From an uncultured Bacteroides sp. (GTDB taxonomy: Bacteria > Bacteroidota > Bacteroidia > Bacteroidales > Bacteroidaceae), in assembly GCA_945965395.1 (NCBI GenBank), contig CAMFND010000093.1:1-64000 (forward strand): a DNA stretch of 64,000 nucleotides. The letters run 5' to 3'. This document shows positions 1 to 11,921 of the stretch, piece by piece; the stretch's first letter is position 1; every line of letters starts with the position of its first letter. Both the position numbers and the translations under genes were made by a program. The notes beneath the pieces were generated by a model. That model saw nothing but the letters and a program-made list of their open reading frames with translations, had not been told where the DNA came from and ran no database searches.

Positions 1-1
1 C

Positions 2-700
2 CGGAAAGTACAGTTGGACGAAAACTTTCAGTTCAAAGCTGCCGACTTACTGGCCGCTGCCGACGAACACACCAAACTGATTTTCCTCTGTTCGCCCAAT
101 AACCCGACGGGAAACCGTCTGTGCCGGGAAGAGATTCTTACCCTGCTCCACTCATTTGAAGGACTGGTCATTTTAGACGAGGCATACACTGACTTTTCAA
201 ATGAAGCATCGTTTCTGCAGCAGCTCGACGAATTTCCGAACCTGATTATCCTGCAGACCTTCTCCAAGGCATGGGGGTGCGCCGGTATCCGTCTGGGCAT
301 GGCTTTTGCTTCTCAGGAAATCATCAACCTGCTGAATAAAATCAAATATCCGTACAATGTGAACCGGCTGACCCAGCAGGAAGCCATCCACATGATTGAA
401 AAGCATTATCAGGTACAGCAGTGGGTGGAATCCCTGCTCCACGAACGTACCCGTCTCATGCAGGAATTCCAGAAGCTTGCTTGCTGCCGACGTATCTATC
501 CTACCGATGCCAATTTCTTTCTGACACGAGTAAGTGATGCCAAGAAAATCTACAACTACCTGGTGGATAAAGGTATCATCGTCCGCAACCGTAGTAGTGT
601 CACACTTTGTCAGGACTGTCTGCGCATCACCATCGGTACGCGTCCGGAGAACGATACCCTGCTGGAAGCCCTGAAAAACTACAAGGAGGAGGAAGTATGA
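2..700 (+). CDS. hisC: Histidinol-phosphate aminotransferase, C-terminal part (truncated by window start)
   Basis: Open frame continues to the window edge (RKVQLDENF...); class I/II aminotransferase motifs ([24 protein letters not shown]); overlaps hisB by ATGA. Confidence 0.9.
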   Translation, partial: RKVQLDENFQFKAADLLAAADEHTKLIFLCSPNNPTGNRLCREEILTLLHSFEGLVILDEAYTDFSNEASFLQQLDEFPNLIILQTFSKAWGCAGIRLGMAFASQEIINLLNKIKYPYNVNRLTQQEAIHMIEKHYQVQQWVESLLHERTRLMQEFQKLACCRRIYPTDANFFLTRVSDAKKIYNYLVDKGIIVRNRSSVTLCQDCLRITIGTRPENDTLLEALKNYKEEEV

Positions 701-1818
701 AAAAGGTTTTGTTCATTGATCGCGACGGCACCCTCGTCATCGAGCCGCCCATAGATTACCAGTTAGATGCGTTCGAGAAACTGGAATTCTATCCGAAGGT
801 GTTCCGCAACCTTTACTTTATCCGGCAAAAACTGGATTTTGAATTTGTTATGGTGACCAATCAGGACGGATTAGGTACTGATTCTTTTCCGGAAGACACA
901 TTCTGGCCCGTACACAACCTGATGCTTCAGTCGTTCAAAAACGAAGGTATTGAATTTGACAACATCCTTATCGACCGGAGTTTTCCGGAAGATAATGCCC
1001 CTACCCGCAAGCCACGCACCGGCATGCTTACGGCCTACCTGAACAATCCGGAATACGACTTAGCCGGAAGCTTTGTAATTGGCGACCGCGCTACCGACGT
1101 AGAGCTGGCCAAGAACTTAGGCTGCAAGGCTATCCTGCTGCAACCGGATAAAAGTCTGCTGACCGAAAAAGGCCTGGAAGACACGTGCGTATTAGCTACC
1201 ACCGACTGGGACCGTGTGGCAGAGTTTCTCTTTGCCGGTGAACGTACTGCCGAGGTATGCCGTAAGACCAAGGAAACCGATATCCGTATCCGGGTGAACC
1301 TGGACGGAAACGGCACCTGCCATATCCATACCGGACTGGGATTCTTCGACCACATGCTGGAGCAAATAGGCAAGCACGGTGGCATCGACCTGGACATCCA
1401 CGTAGACGGTGATCTGGAAGTGGACGAACACCACACCATTGAAGATACAGCCATCGCCTTAGGAGAATGTCTGTACAAAGCATTAGGAAACAAGAGAGGT
1501 ATCGAACGCTACGGCTACTGTCTGCCCATGGACGACTGCCAGTGTATGGTTTCACTCGATTTCGGCGGACGGGCCTGGCTGGTATGGGACGCCACCTTTA
1601 CCCGCGAAAAGATTGGTGACATGCCTACCGAGATGTTCCTCCATTTCTTCAAATCGCTGAGCGATTCGGCCCGTATGAACCTCCATATCAAGGCCGAGGG
1701 AACTAACGAACACCACAAGATAGAAGGTATCTTCAAGGGCCTCGCCCGCAGCATCAAGATGGCCATACGCCGTGACATTCATCACTTTGAGATTCCTTCC
1801 AGCAAGGGATGCATCTGA
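697..1818 (+). CDS. hisB: Bifunctional histidinol-phosphatase / imidazoleglycerol-phosphate dehydratase
   Basis: N-terminal HAD ([13 protein letters not shown]) plus IGPD domain ([34 protein letters not shown]). Start taken at 697 after AAGGAGGAGGAAGT, not the longer ORF start at 607. Confidence 0.95.
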   Translation: MKKVLFIDRDGTLVIEPPIDYQLDAFEKLEFYPKVFRNLYFIRQKLDFEFVMVTNQDGLGTDSFPEDTFWPVHNLMLQSFKNEGIEFDNILIDRSFPEDNAPTRKPRTGMLTAYLNNPEYDLAGSFVIGDRATDVELAKNLGCKAILLQPDKSLLTEKGLEDTCVLATTDWDRVAEFLFAGERTAEVCRKTKETDIRIRVNLDGNGTCHIHTGLGFFDHMLEQIGKHGGIDLDIHVDGDLEVDEHHTIEDTAIALGECLYKALGNKRGIERYGYCLPMDDCQCMVSLDFGGRAWLVWDATFTREKIGDMPTEMFLHFFKSLSDSARMNLHIKAEGTNEHHKIEGIFKGLARSIKMAIRRDIHHFEIPSSKGCI

Positions 1819-1821
1819 CAT

Positions 1822-1878
1822 AAAAAAAGAAGCATGGATTCCAGACATTCGCTAAAATCCATGCTTCTTCTTTATTCT
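1822..1878. terminator. Bidirectional intrinsic terminator between convergent hisB and DUF4923 gene
   Basis: Perfect inverted repeat GAAGCATGGATT...AATCCATGCTTC (1829-1867) with A-run before and T-rich tract after. Confidence 0.8.
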
Positions 1879-1895
1879 TTACAATCTAAAATATG

Positions 1896-2513
1896 CTACT
1901 GCTTCTTCAGCTGCACTCCCAATTGTAATCCGTCATATTGGCTCAACAACGAACTGGCTGTACTTACTGCCGAATTGGATGACTTACTTGCCACAGCTCC
2001 TGTGATGGTCTGTGCCAGCGACATCAGTTTGTCTGCCTTGAACAGCAGGCTCATGGTATCTCCGGTAATCCCCTTCGAAACCGTCGCATTCACTTTCAAC
2101 CCCAAACGAGTTTTCATTGTCAGTTCCTTGGTATCCACATTGTAACTGTATGTTCCGTTGACTGTTTTTCCACCCACCACCGAAGTATACGTACTATCGG
2201 CATTGAAAGTGTAAGTCGCCCCTTCCTTGAAACCCAGCTTCTCCAGCACACCGCTCATCTTCTCTTCCACCTGTTTGGCAGCTACTTCACCGCCAGCCTT
2301 GGCCAACAAATTGTCACTTTCAAACTTACAATCCGGCCCCACATAAGCCCACGTTCCTGTCAATGAGGCACTTTCACCCGTTACCTTATTCGCTACCGCA
2401 TTGGCTACACCTGACAGAATTGACTTCAGGTCCTGAGCCATTCCATTGGCTGTACCGGCAATACACAATGCCAGCACCAGCACACTTCTCCATAAAATAC
2501 TTTTTTTCATCAC
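1896..2513 (-). CDS. DUF4923-like lipocalin-type secreted protein
   Basis: Signal peptide (LALCIAGTANGMAQ), GTWAYVGPDCKFES and TYTFNADSTYTSVVGGKTVNGTYSY typical of the Bacteroidales family. Confidence 0.7.
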   Translation of the reverse strand: MMKKSILWRSVLVLALCIAGTANGMAQDLKSILSGVANAVANKVTGESASLTGTWAYVGPDCKFESDNLLAKAGGEVAAKQVEEKMSGVLEKLGFKEGATYTFNADSTYTSVVGGKTVNGTYSYNVDTKELTMKTRLGLKVNATVSKGITGDTMSLLFKADKLMSLAQTITGAVASKSSNSAVSTASSLLSQYDGLQLGVQLKKQ

Positions 2514-2578
2514 TCTTCTTATTTTATTTTGGTAGATACTTATTTAACAAGTGGGGCATGCCTTTCATTCGGTCAGCC

Positions 2579-3433
2579 TCAGCAAGCCTTGAAACTCATG
2601 TCAAGACCTTTCACAGAATGCGTCAGTGCACCTACAGAAATGTAATCCACTCCACATTCTGCATAGTCACGCAAGGTGTCGAAGGTAATACCGCCTGATG
2701 ACTCCAGTTCCACACGACCTCCAACCATTTCTACGGCCTTGCGTGTATTTTCCGGAGTAAAGTTGTCCAGCATGATGCGGTCTACTCCACCCAGGTCGAG
2801 CACCTGCTGCAATTCGTCGAAGTTGCGCACTTCAATTTCAATCTTCAGGTCCTTTCCTTTTGCCTTGCAATATTCCTTAGCACGCGTGATTGCCTTGTCA
2901 ATTCCTCCAGCAAAGTCCACGTGATTGTCTTTCAGCAAAATCATATCGAACAGACCGATACGATGGTTTACTCCTCCACCGATTTTCACCGCCATCTTTT
3001 CCAGAATACGCATACCTGGAGTTGTCTTACGCGTATCCAGCACGCGAGTCTTTGTACCTTTCAGGCGTTCTACGTATTTGCTGGTCATCGTAGCAATACC
3101 GCTCATACGCTGCATGATATTCAGCATCAGGCGTTCGGTCTGAAGCAAAGACTGAATCTTTCCTTCTACCACCATGGCCACATCACCCGGTTTCACGTGT
3201 GTACCGTCCTGAATGAACACTTCCACCTTCATTTCAGGGTCAAAGCGATGGAACACTTCTTTTGCAATTTCAATACCTGCCAGAATACCTTCTTCCTTAA
3301 TCAGCAGTTTCGACTTGCCCATTGCATCCGCCGGAATGCAAGACAACGTAGTATGGTCACCGTCACCTATATCCTCTGCAAAAGAGAGGTCAATCAGGCG
3401 GTCAATCAAATCCTTTACAATTTTTTCGTCCAT
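2579..3433 (-). CDS. nadC: Nicotinate-nucleotide pyrophosphorylase (carboxylating)
   Basis: AEDIGDGDHTTLSCIP, DTRKTTPGMRILEKMAVKIGGGVNHRIGLFDMILLKDNHV. Start taken at MDEKIVK (3433). Confidence 0.93.
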   Translation of the reverse strand: MDEKIVKDLIDRLIDLSFAEDIGDGDHTTLSCIPADAMGKSKLLIKEEGILAGIEIAKEVFHRFDPEMKVEVFIQDGTHVKPGDVAMVVEGKIQSLLQTERLMLNIMQRMSGIATMTSKYVERLKGTKTRVLDTRKTTPGMRILEKMAVKIGGGVNHRIGLFDMILLKDNHVDFAGGIDKAITRAKEYCKAKGKDLKIEIEVRNFDELQQVLDLGGVDRIMLDNFTPENTRKAVEMVGGRVELESSGGITFDTLRDYAECGVDYISVGALTHSVKGLDMSFKAC

Positions 3434-3466
3434 TTTGTTCAAAATATTAAGTGATATTTCAGGAAG

Positions 3467-3474
3467 CAAAGGTA
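3467..3474 (-). promoter_or_regulatory. Bacteroides -7 promoter box for nadC
   Basis: CAAAGGTA on + strand = TACCTTTG (TAnnTTTG) on - strand. Confidence 0.5.
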
Positions 3475-3485
3475 ATTATTATTCA

Positions 3486-3493
3486 TATCTTTG
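3486..3493 (+). promoter_or_regulatory. Bacteroides -7 promoter box for rlmH
   Basis: TATCTTTG (TAnnTTTG) 36 nt before the rlmH start. Confidence 0.55.
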
Positions 3494-3528
3494 CAAAGGT
3501 AACCCGTTTTAATCAAAGTAAAAAAGAT

Positions 3529-4002
3529 ATGAAATTTACCCTACTTGTGGTCGGCCGGACGGTCGAAAAGCATTATATCACAGCCATCAACGACTATGTG
3601 GAACGTACCAAACACTATGTTTCGTTCGATATGGAGGTGATACCTGAACTGAAGAATACCAAAAGCCTCAGCATGGAGCAGCAGAAAGAAAAGGAAGGCG
3701 AAGCCATCCTGAAAGCCTTGCAGCCCGGCGATGTAGTAGTGTTGCTCGACGAGCATGGAAAAGAATTCCGCTCCATCGAGTTTGCCAACTGGATAGAGCG
3801 GAAAATGCATACCGTAAACAAGCGGCTGGTGTTCATCATCGGCGGACCTTACGGATTCTCTCCTTCCGTCTATCAGGCTGCCCAGGAAAAGATTTCCCTT
3901 TCCAAAATGACATTTTCGCACCAGATGATACGGCTTATCTTCGTGGAACAGCTTTACCGGGCCATGACCATTCTGAATAATGGCCCTTATCACCACGAAT
4001 AA
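3529..4002 (+). CDS. rlmH: 23S rRNA (pseudouridine1915-N3)-methyltransferase
   Basis: MKFTLLVVGRTVEKHY..., VFIIGGPYGFSPSVY, LSLSKMTFSHQMIRLIFVEQLYRA. Start taken at 3529. Confidence 0.93.
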   Translation: MKFTLLVVGRTVEKHYITAINDYVERTKHYVSFDMEVIPELKNTKSLSMEQQKEKEGEAILKALQPGDVVVLLDEHGKEFRSIEFANWIERKMHTVNKRLVFIIGGPYGFSPSVYQAAQEKISLSKMTFSHQMIRLIFVEQLYRAMTILNNGPYHHE

Positions 4003-4007
4003 ACCGG

Positions 4008-4898
4008 TTATCTCAACCGCAGAATATCGCCTACTTTCGGAGCCGGTGAATCTGGCTCCATCTTATTCAACTTATACAGGTTCTTCAAACGGATACCGAA
4101 TTTCTGAGAAATAGAATACATGGAATCTCCCTGACGCACCACGTACACAATGTATTCCTTCGTCGCCCGACGACGTTTCTTCTCCAGATACACAATTTCT
4201 CCTCCCATGAACTGATAGTCTTTCGGAAGTTCGTTGTAAGTACGCAGTTTCTTCTTGCTGATGCCCAGTTCATCCGACAATTTTTCAAACGTATCTCCCC
4301 GACGAGCGATGATGTACACCATATCATTGGCTAAATACGGCTGATGCGGATTTGGGAATTCTTCTATCCACTCCAAACCTTTCTTGGTATCGTAACGATC
4401 CAGGTCGTAGAGTTCAATGATGTTAATCAGGCGGTCGGCATAACGCGGGTCAGTGGCATAGCCCGCCTTCTTCAGGCCACGCGCCCATCCCTTGTAATCC
4501 GTAATCTTCAAACGAAACAAAAAGGCATAACGTGCTCCCGTACGCAAGAACTTGGAATGGTCACGATATGAATCCTTGGCATGACGATAAGCCCGGAAAC
4601 ACTCATTCGGTGCATCGTCATTGTGACGTACTGTCCGTCCGTCCCAGCTCCGTCCACACTTGATACCGAAATGGTTGTTCGACTTGCGGGCCAGTTCACT
4701 TCGTCCGGCTCCCGACTCCAGCAGTCCCTGTGCCAGTGTGATACTGGCCGGAATGTGATAACGCTTCATCTCCTCCACTGCAATTTTGTGATACTGCCGG
4801 ATGTAATCTTCGTACGCCTTATTCTTGCGCTGAGCTGCCCCCAAAGAGAGTGCCATCCCTGCCAGACAGCACACCAAAATATATTTCAATGATTTCAT
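4008..4898 (-). CDS. Glucosaminidase-domain peptidoglycan hydrolase with C-terminal LysM repeats
   Basis: ASITLAQGLLESGAGRSELARKSNNHFGIKC plus two LysM-like segments (YIIARRGDTFEKLSDELGI; YVVRQGDSMYSISQKFGI); signal peptide. -7 box CAAAGATA at 4925-4932 (- strand). Confidence 0.85.
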   Translation of the reverse strand: MKSLKYILVCCLAGMALSLGAAQRKNKAYEDYIRQYHKIAVEEMKRYHIPASITLAQGLLESGAGRSELARKSNNHFGIKCGRSWDGRTVRHNDDAPNECFRAYRHAKDSYRDHSKFLRTGARYAFLFRLKITDYKGWARGLKKAGYATDPRYADRLINIIELYDLDRYDTKKGLEWIEEFPNPHQPYLANDMVYIIARRGDTFEKLSDELGISKKKLRTYNELPKDYQFMGGEIVYLEKKRRRATKEYIVYVVRQGDSMYSISQKFGIRLKNLYKLNKMEPDSPAPKVGDILRLR

Positions 4899-5006
4899 GC
4901 AGTTCTTCTTTACCGTTTAACGTGCAAAGATAAACGATTCACCACAGAAGCTTACGGGCAAACACTTAAAAATACAGAAAAACAGGGAGAAAAGCATTTT
5001 TTTACT

Positions 5007-5014
5007 TATATTTG
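5007..5014 (+). promoter_or_regulatory. -7 promoter box for cdd
   Basis: TATATTTG, 26 nt before the cdd ATG. Confidence 0.5.
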
Positions 5015-5039
5015 TTTACCAACTACAAAAACAAAAGCC

Positions 5040-5519
5040 ATGAAAGAAATCAAACTTGAAATTCGTATCCACTCCTTGCAATACGATGAACTTACCCCAC
5101 AAGACCGTGAACTGATAGATAAAGCCCAAGAAGCTACCTCACGCAGTTACGCGCCTTACTCCAAATTCTCAGTCGGTGCCGCTGCCCTGCTGAAGAACGG
5201 GGTGATTGTGACGGGTACGAATCAAGAAAATGCAGCCTATCCTTCCGGTTTATGCGCCGAGCGTACCACCTTATTTTACGCCAATTCACAGTATCCCGAC
5301 CAACCAGTGCTGACACTGGCCATCGCCGCCCGAAGTGAATCCGGCTATCTCGATACACCGATTCCTCCTTGCGGAGCCTGCCGGCAGGTGTTACTGGAAA
5401 CTGAACAACGCTACCAACAGCCTATGCGCATTTTGCTATATGGAGAAAAAGCGATTTACGAGATAGACGGAACCAAAGACTTGTTACCCTTATCTTTCGG
5501 CGGAGAGTTTTTGAAATAA
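5040..5519 (+). CDS. cdd: Cytidine deaminase
   Basis: YAPYSKFSVGAAAL, NAAYPSGLCAERTTLF, PCGACRQVLLE zinc motifs. Confidence 0.93.
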   Translation: MKEIKLEIRIHSLQYDELTPQDRELIDKAQEATSRSYAPYSKFSVGAAALLKNGVIVTGTNQENAAYPSGLCAERTTLFYANSQYPDQPVLTLAIAARSESGYLDTPIPPCGACRQVLLETEQRYQQPMRILLYGEKAIYEIDGTKDLLPLSFGGEFLK

Positions 5520-5524
5520 AACAC

Positions 5525-5575
5525 TTATCCTGCATTGTTGAATTTATCAAATAAAAATTCAGCAATGCAGGATAA
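5525..5575. terminator. Bidirectional terminator between convergent cdd and alpha-galactosidase
   Basis: Perfect 21-bp arms TTATCCTGCATTGTTGAATTT / AAATTCAGCAATGCAGGATAA. Confidence 0.8.
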
Positions 5576-5584
5576 ATTAGCATA

Positions 5585-7738
5585 TTAATCCTTCTTTATA
5601 ATTTCTATAACTCTACTATTCAAATGCTTTCCTGTAAATACATTTAAACCAACTTTCATCAAATAATCTCCAGAATAAACCTGAGACTTAAATGACGAAC
5701 TCTGACCGGTCACTAAATTAATTTCATTTACCATATACAATTTCTCTGAATCTAATCCCTCCAGCAATACATTATGCAATTTCTCTGCATACCGTGGATA
5801 AATATCAAAAGCAAACAACACCGCATTTGATTTATCTTTAGATACAAACATTGTAGAAGTATGATTTCCTTCATACGGAGAAACCAAACGATACATATCT
5901 CCATCCAAAATTGTCGGCTTTAAACGATTATAATTTTTAATTGCCGAATTACAATAAGCAAGTTCATCCTGAGTCAGATCAGAAAGTTTGATGTCAAACC
6001 CAAGCTTTCCCATCATTGCCACTTCTGTACGGAACTTAATACTTGCTTTTTTATTCCATGTAGTTACATGAGCACACAAAGTTTTTGCGGGGAAAAATTG
6101 TGAATATCCCCATTGTATAAATAAACGTTCTACAGGATCTGTGTTATCACTTGGCCAGAATTCAGTAAAATAACTCAAAGCCTTATAATCTGCACGTCCA
6201 CTTCCACCAGAGCAAAGCATCATTGGAAGATTAGGATATTTAGCTTTAATACGATCTAATACATTATAAAGTCCTCGCACATAATCCACGTATAAATGAG
6301 TTTGGTTTTCCTTCAGATAAGGAGAATAAATATTCGTTATCGGACTATTGCAATCCCATTTAAAATAAGCAATACCCGGATACTTTGTCATCAGCCCATC
6401 TACAACTCCAAACACAAAGTCCTGTACTTCCGGATTACTTAAATCCAGTACCAATTGATTACGGAAATAATATTCATCACGGTTTGGTAAATGAATTACC
6501 CAATCTTTATGCTTTTCATACAATTCACTTTTAGGATTCACCATTTCCGGCTCAATCCAAATACCAAATTTAATATTCTTCTTTGCAGCCTCATCTACTA
6601 AACGAGTAATACCATTAGGCAGTTTATCACGAGTTTCCGTCCAGTCACCCAATCCCTGCGTGTCGCTATGACGAGGATATTTATTTGCAAACCAACCATC
6701 ATCCAATAAAAACATATCCACACCTAGTTTCACGGCATCCCCCATCAAAGAAACCAACATTTCTTCATCAAAATCAAAATAAGTAGCTTCCCAATTGTTC
6801 AACAAGGTCATACGATTACCCATTCCATCTTTCAGCTGATATTGTCGTGCCCAGTCATGGAAGTTACGACTTGCTTGTCCCTTACCCGAGAAACTATAAG
6901 TAAAAAAGAAATCAGGTGTACGGAAAACTTCTTTTGCAGGAAGTGAATAAGTTGAGAAATAAGGATTAATGCCTGAGATGACACGCAATTTTTTCAAATT
7001 ATCAACTTCAAAAGTAAAACGGAAATTTCCGGTCCACCCCAATGTACCCATCAAAACTTCGCCTGCATTTTCTTCAGCCACGTTATTTAACGACAGTTGA
7101 AAAAAAGGAGGGGTGAACATATTACTACGTGTTCCTAACTTTGTGTCCAGCATCTTTTTCCCAAATTGCAATTCCTGAGTGGATTCATGTACCTCAGTAG
7201 CCCAATCACCAGAAAATTCCGTCAAAAAGTACTTCTTTTTATCTAAATGTAACATAGAAGAAGCATACCGATGAAGCATAAGAGGCTTTTTCTCCTTATG
7301 ACTTATCTCTGTATAAGTTTTGATAATATCCGTATTAAAATACGTTACATAATGTAATTTCACTGTAACAGGATATTTATCATCTTGCAAGGTAACGATG
7401 ATTTCATCTACTCCATTCTGCAAGTTTTTTTTCTCATGAGAAATATATTTCAATTCCAACGACGAATTATGATCATTATGTTCTACTTGAATTGCAGGTT
7501 CAAAATAGTCCTCCATACCATGGGTTAAATAAGCCTCTTGTCCTTCTGTCAAATATTGCAAGTCCTGATCATTTAAGAGCTTACGCCCCAAATAAACTTG
7601 TTTCAACCTTTTATTGTTGCCAACTCTAAAAATCAAATCTATATTCTGAGTCCCAACCCGAATAACATCAGCTCCCCATGCAGAGATTGAACATAACACA
7701 CACAATAATACAACTAATCTTCTTACTAACATATTCAT
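5585..7738 (-). CDS. Alpha-galactosidase, GH36 family, secreted
   Basis: LLDDGWFANK, YFKWDCNS nucleophile motif, LCSGGSGRADYKAL acid/base region. Start taken at MNMLVRRLVVLLCVLCS (signal peptide). Confidence 0.88.
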   Translation of the reverse strand: MNMLVRRLVVLLCVLCSISAWGADVIRVGTQNIDLIFRVGNNKRLKQVYLGRKLLNDQDLQYLTEGQEAYLTHGMEDYFEPAIQVEHNDHNSSLELKYISHEKKNLQNGVDEIIVTLQDDKYPVTVKLHYVTYFNTDIIKTYTEISHKEKKPLMLHRYASSMLHLDKKKYFLTEFSGDWATEVHESTQELQFGKKMLDTKLGTRSNMFTPPFFQLSLNNVAEENAGEVLMGTLGWTGNFRFTFEVDNLKKLRVISGINPYFSTYSLPAKEVFRTPDFFFTYSFSGKGQASRNFHDWARQYQLKDGMGNRMTLLNNWEATYFDFDEEMLVSLMGDAVKLGVDMFLLDDGWFANKYPRHSDTQGLGDWTETRDKLPNGITRLVDEAAKKNIKFGIWIEPEMVNPKSELYEKHKDWVIHLPNRDEYYFRNQLVLDLSNPEVQDFVFGVVDGLMTKYPGIAYFKWDCNSPITNIYSPYLKENQTHLYVDYVRGLYNVLDRIKAKYPNLPMMLCSGGSGRADYKALSYFTEFWPSDNTDPVERLFIQWGYSQFFPAKTLCAHVTTWNKKASIKFRTEVAMMGKLGFDIKLSDLTQDELAYCNSAIKNYNRLKPTILDGDMYRLVSPYEGNHTSTMFVSKDKSNAVLFAFDIYPRYAEKLHNVLLEGLDSEKLYMVNEINLVTGQSSSFKSQVYSGDYLMKVGLNVFTGKHLNSRVIEIIKKD

Positions 7739-7789
7739 ATAATAATTATTTATACTAAAATAACCGTCACTAAAAATCATATAAATCCC

Positions 7790-8947
7790 TCACCCTACCA
7801 CATAACGGGCATACTTTCCGGTCAGCCGACGAAGCAGAATCACTAGTCCCCATGATACAAGGAAGGCGATTACCGCAGCAAACGGTATCTGCAATCCGAC
7901 AGGCACGTGACACATACGGGCCAGCACTACGCCCGGACCGGTGAAGAAATAATGAATCATATACACTCCGAAACCGCATACCGTCAGATTGGCAAGGGCT
8001 TTCTGTATTTGCTGATTATTTACACGGACTTTCTTGCAAAGCATGAACAACGGAAGGGTCATCAGCACCACGTTCGGTGAGCAATAGTAGAAGAAAAGTT
8101 CTAGCTGTTCTTCCGTGCAGTCGGGCGATGCAGTCATGTGACGGAAACCGAAGAACGTGACACAGAAACCTACGACAAACATAGGGATTCCCCATCCCAG
8201 TGTTTTTGCCAGACTCCATTCCGTGTGACGGAGATAATGTCCTAACAGCAGATAACCGTTGAATCCGGCAAACATATAGAGCATATAAAACTCGTTCCAG
8301 GAACAGGAACCCCAGATGTAAGGCTCTACAAATTCCCTGTAATAAGGAACAAAAAGCGTCACGCCCCAAGCCACAAGGAACCAGCGCTGTGCTTTCCGGC
8401 TGGCTTTTTCCACCCAGGCAGAAAATACCGGCATGTACAGATACAGCCCGATAAGCAGATAAATGTACCACATGTGCACGTCCAGCAAAGAGAAGTTGAA
8501 CGGCATCTGTGCAATGTATCCCAACGATACATCGAGTGACTGGCGCATCACCTCCTCACCCGAATACGGGAAAAAATCGAGAATGACTTCCGGAGCTACT
8601 CCCAATAAGCCTGTAATCCACGGGAAAAGATTGTAAATGACCGACCAGATAAGGAAAGGCCAGAACACACGCCCGATGCGTTTACGGTAGAACGGAGCCA
8701 CCTCCCCTTTTACCGGCAACAGTAAGGCTCCTGTAATCATTACAAACAAAGGCACACACGGACGAAGCAAGGAACCGTACACGGCACCCCACCACTTGAT
8801 TTCCGCAATATTGGCCGGAGGTTCTCCCGGATAAAAGTTGAACGGGTCTGCCGAATGGCAGCATACTACAGTGAACATGGCTACCAGACGAACCACGTCG
8901 AGCCACACGATGTGTGTTTTTTGAGTAGGATTTAAAGTTGAGTCCAT
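7790..8947 (-). CDS. Integral-membrane acyltransferase, acyltransferase_3 family
   Basis: WLDVVRLVAMFTVVCCHSADPF plus multiple TM helices, typical of the OafA/WecH superfamily. Confidence 0.8.
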   Translation of the reverse strand: MDSTLNPTQKTHIVWLDVVRLVAMFTVVCCHSADPFNFYPGEPPANIAEIKWWGAVYGSLLRPCVPLFVMITGALLLPVKGEVAPFYRKRIGRVFWPFLIWSVIYNLFPWITGLLGVAPEVILDFFPYSGEEVMRQSLDVSLGYIAQMPFNFSLLDVHMWYIYLLIGLYLYMPVFSAWVEKASRKAQRWFLVAWGVTLFVPYYREFVEPYIWGSCSWNEFYMLYMFAGFNGYLLLGHYLRHTEWSLAKTLGWGIPMFVVGFCVTFFGFRHMTASPDCTEEQLELFFYYCSPNVVLMTLPLFMLCKKVRVNNQQIQKALANLTVCGFGVYMIHYFFTGPGVVLARMCHVPVGLQIPFAAVIAFLVSWGLVILLRRLTGKYARYVVG

Positions 8948-9021
8948 AATAACTAACTGATAATTTGAAGATTATACCTATATTTTCAAAATATTCCAAA
9001 GGAGTCCTGACGAACAGAAAA

Positions 9022-9147
9022 AAACGCAAGTGCGTTTCCACAAAAACGTACTTGCGCTTTAAGTAAAACGCCTAAGCGTTTTGATCAAAACGTCCTTGCG
9101 TTTCGGATAAAACGTACTTACGTTTTCTTCCAAACGCAAAGGCGTTT
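9022..9147. repeat. Array of six 16-nt palindromes (AAACGN-N4-NCGTTT), exact 22-bp pitch
   Basis: Units start at 9022, 9044, 9066, 9088, 9110 and 9132, each separated by a 6-nt linker. Confidence 0.95.
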
Positions 9148-9155
9148 TTTGAGTC

Positions 9156-10784
<1,629 letters not shown>

Positions 10785-11211
10785 CTACCTTTTTTGAATT
10801 ATGCGGCAAAGATACAAAATAACTCGTTCAAACACGGACAGATTTAAGAAGAATAATAAAAACTATTGGGATTTTGAGAAGACACGTACAAAAGAAGTAG
10901 CACCATCATAGAAACTTCATTTCTATAAAAAAGTCTAAAACAAAAGGTCATATCAAATATATACCTATTTTTGTCAAAATCACAATTACACTGAAAAGAA
11001 TCACTACAACCTCTCGATTTCATTTCACCCAAAAGACGAAAAAAAGAGGATGACCACAAACTAAACAAACGATATACTAACTAAAAGCACTATAAACAAC
11101 CAGAGTTAACCAAAATCACATGAATCTTATCCCTTAAAAACGAATCTGAAACAACCAAGAAAGTTCGTTTCTTACATGAACCTTTATTTCAACACCTTAA
11201 TAAAAAGAAAG

Positions 11212-11859
11212 ATGAAAAAGACATTAATTCCATTTTGCTTTATTATGTTTTCTATTGGACTGTATGGACAAAATTCAGACGATCTATCACGATTAGAGAA
11301 AGCCCCTGAAATATCTTCGTTATACAAATCCGCACTGCACTATGTACTTCTTTATGAAAATGATGTAGATTCCCTGACAAAAGCTCTCAATTATATTGAC
11401 AGAGCAATAGCCATTGATCCGAATATATCATACTCTTATTTATGGAAAGGTGAAATATTATTCCGTATAGGTAAAAAGAAAGAGTCGTTGAACTTGTTTT
11501 CTTCATTATGCGAAAAAGAAGACTGCATTTACCCTACATTATTTCTAACAGGTATGCTATACGAAAAGACAGGAGCTCCCCAGAAGGCTCTTGAATATTA
11601 CAACCGGGCATTAGATAAAAACACAACAGTATTGAAATCCACTGTATGCAGTTTGAAAGATTTCATATATAATCTCGTTATACGTTACTTCATAGATGGT
11701 AAGACGATGAGCATGGATGAAGTGAAATCTTTATTACCCAACCATTTGAAAAATACAAATGATAAAACAATACAAACAGAAGTTGAAAATTTATATAAAA
11801 ATCTTGACAAGGAGAATTATATAAATAACCTCTGGAATCATAATATGATGGAATATTAA
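11212..11859 (+). CDS. Secreted TPR-like protein
   Basis: Signal peptide MKKTLIPFCFIMFSIGLYGQ; helical repeats (ALNYIDRAIAIDPNISYSYLWKGEILF; ALEYYNRALDKN). AT-rich. -7 box TATTTTTG at 10966-10973. Confidence 0.55.
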   Translation: MKKTLIPFCFIMFSIGLYGQNSDDLSRLEKAPEISSLYKSALHYVLLYENDVDSLTKALNYIDRAIAIDPNISYSYLWKGEILFRIGKKKESLNLFSSLCEKEDCIYPTLFLTGMLYEKTGAPQKALEYYNRALDKNTTVLKSTVCSLKDFIYNLVIRYFIDGKTMSMDEVKSLLPNHLKNTNDKTIQTEVENLYKNLDKENYINNLWNHNMMEY

Positions 11860-11921
11860 TGAAAGAGTATATTGTTGATTATTAGATAAAATCTTTCTTA
11901 TAACATACAAGTTTCTGAAAA

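Noticed and set aside
9022-9147. CRISPR array interpretation of the 22-bp palindrome arrays
   Set aside because: No 25-40 nt unique spacers between identical repeats, the palindromes themselves vary, and no cas genes are in the window.
11139-11171. AAACGAA...TTCGTTT inverted repeat in the TPR-gene leader, as another palindrome-array unit
   Set aside because: Single copy, wide loop, no 22-bp neighbours.
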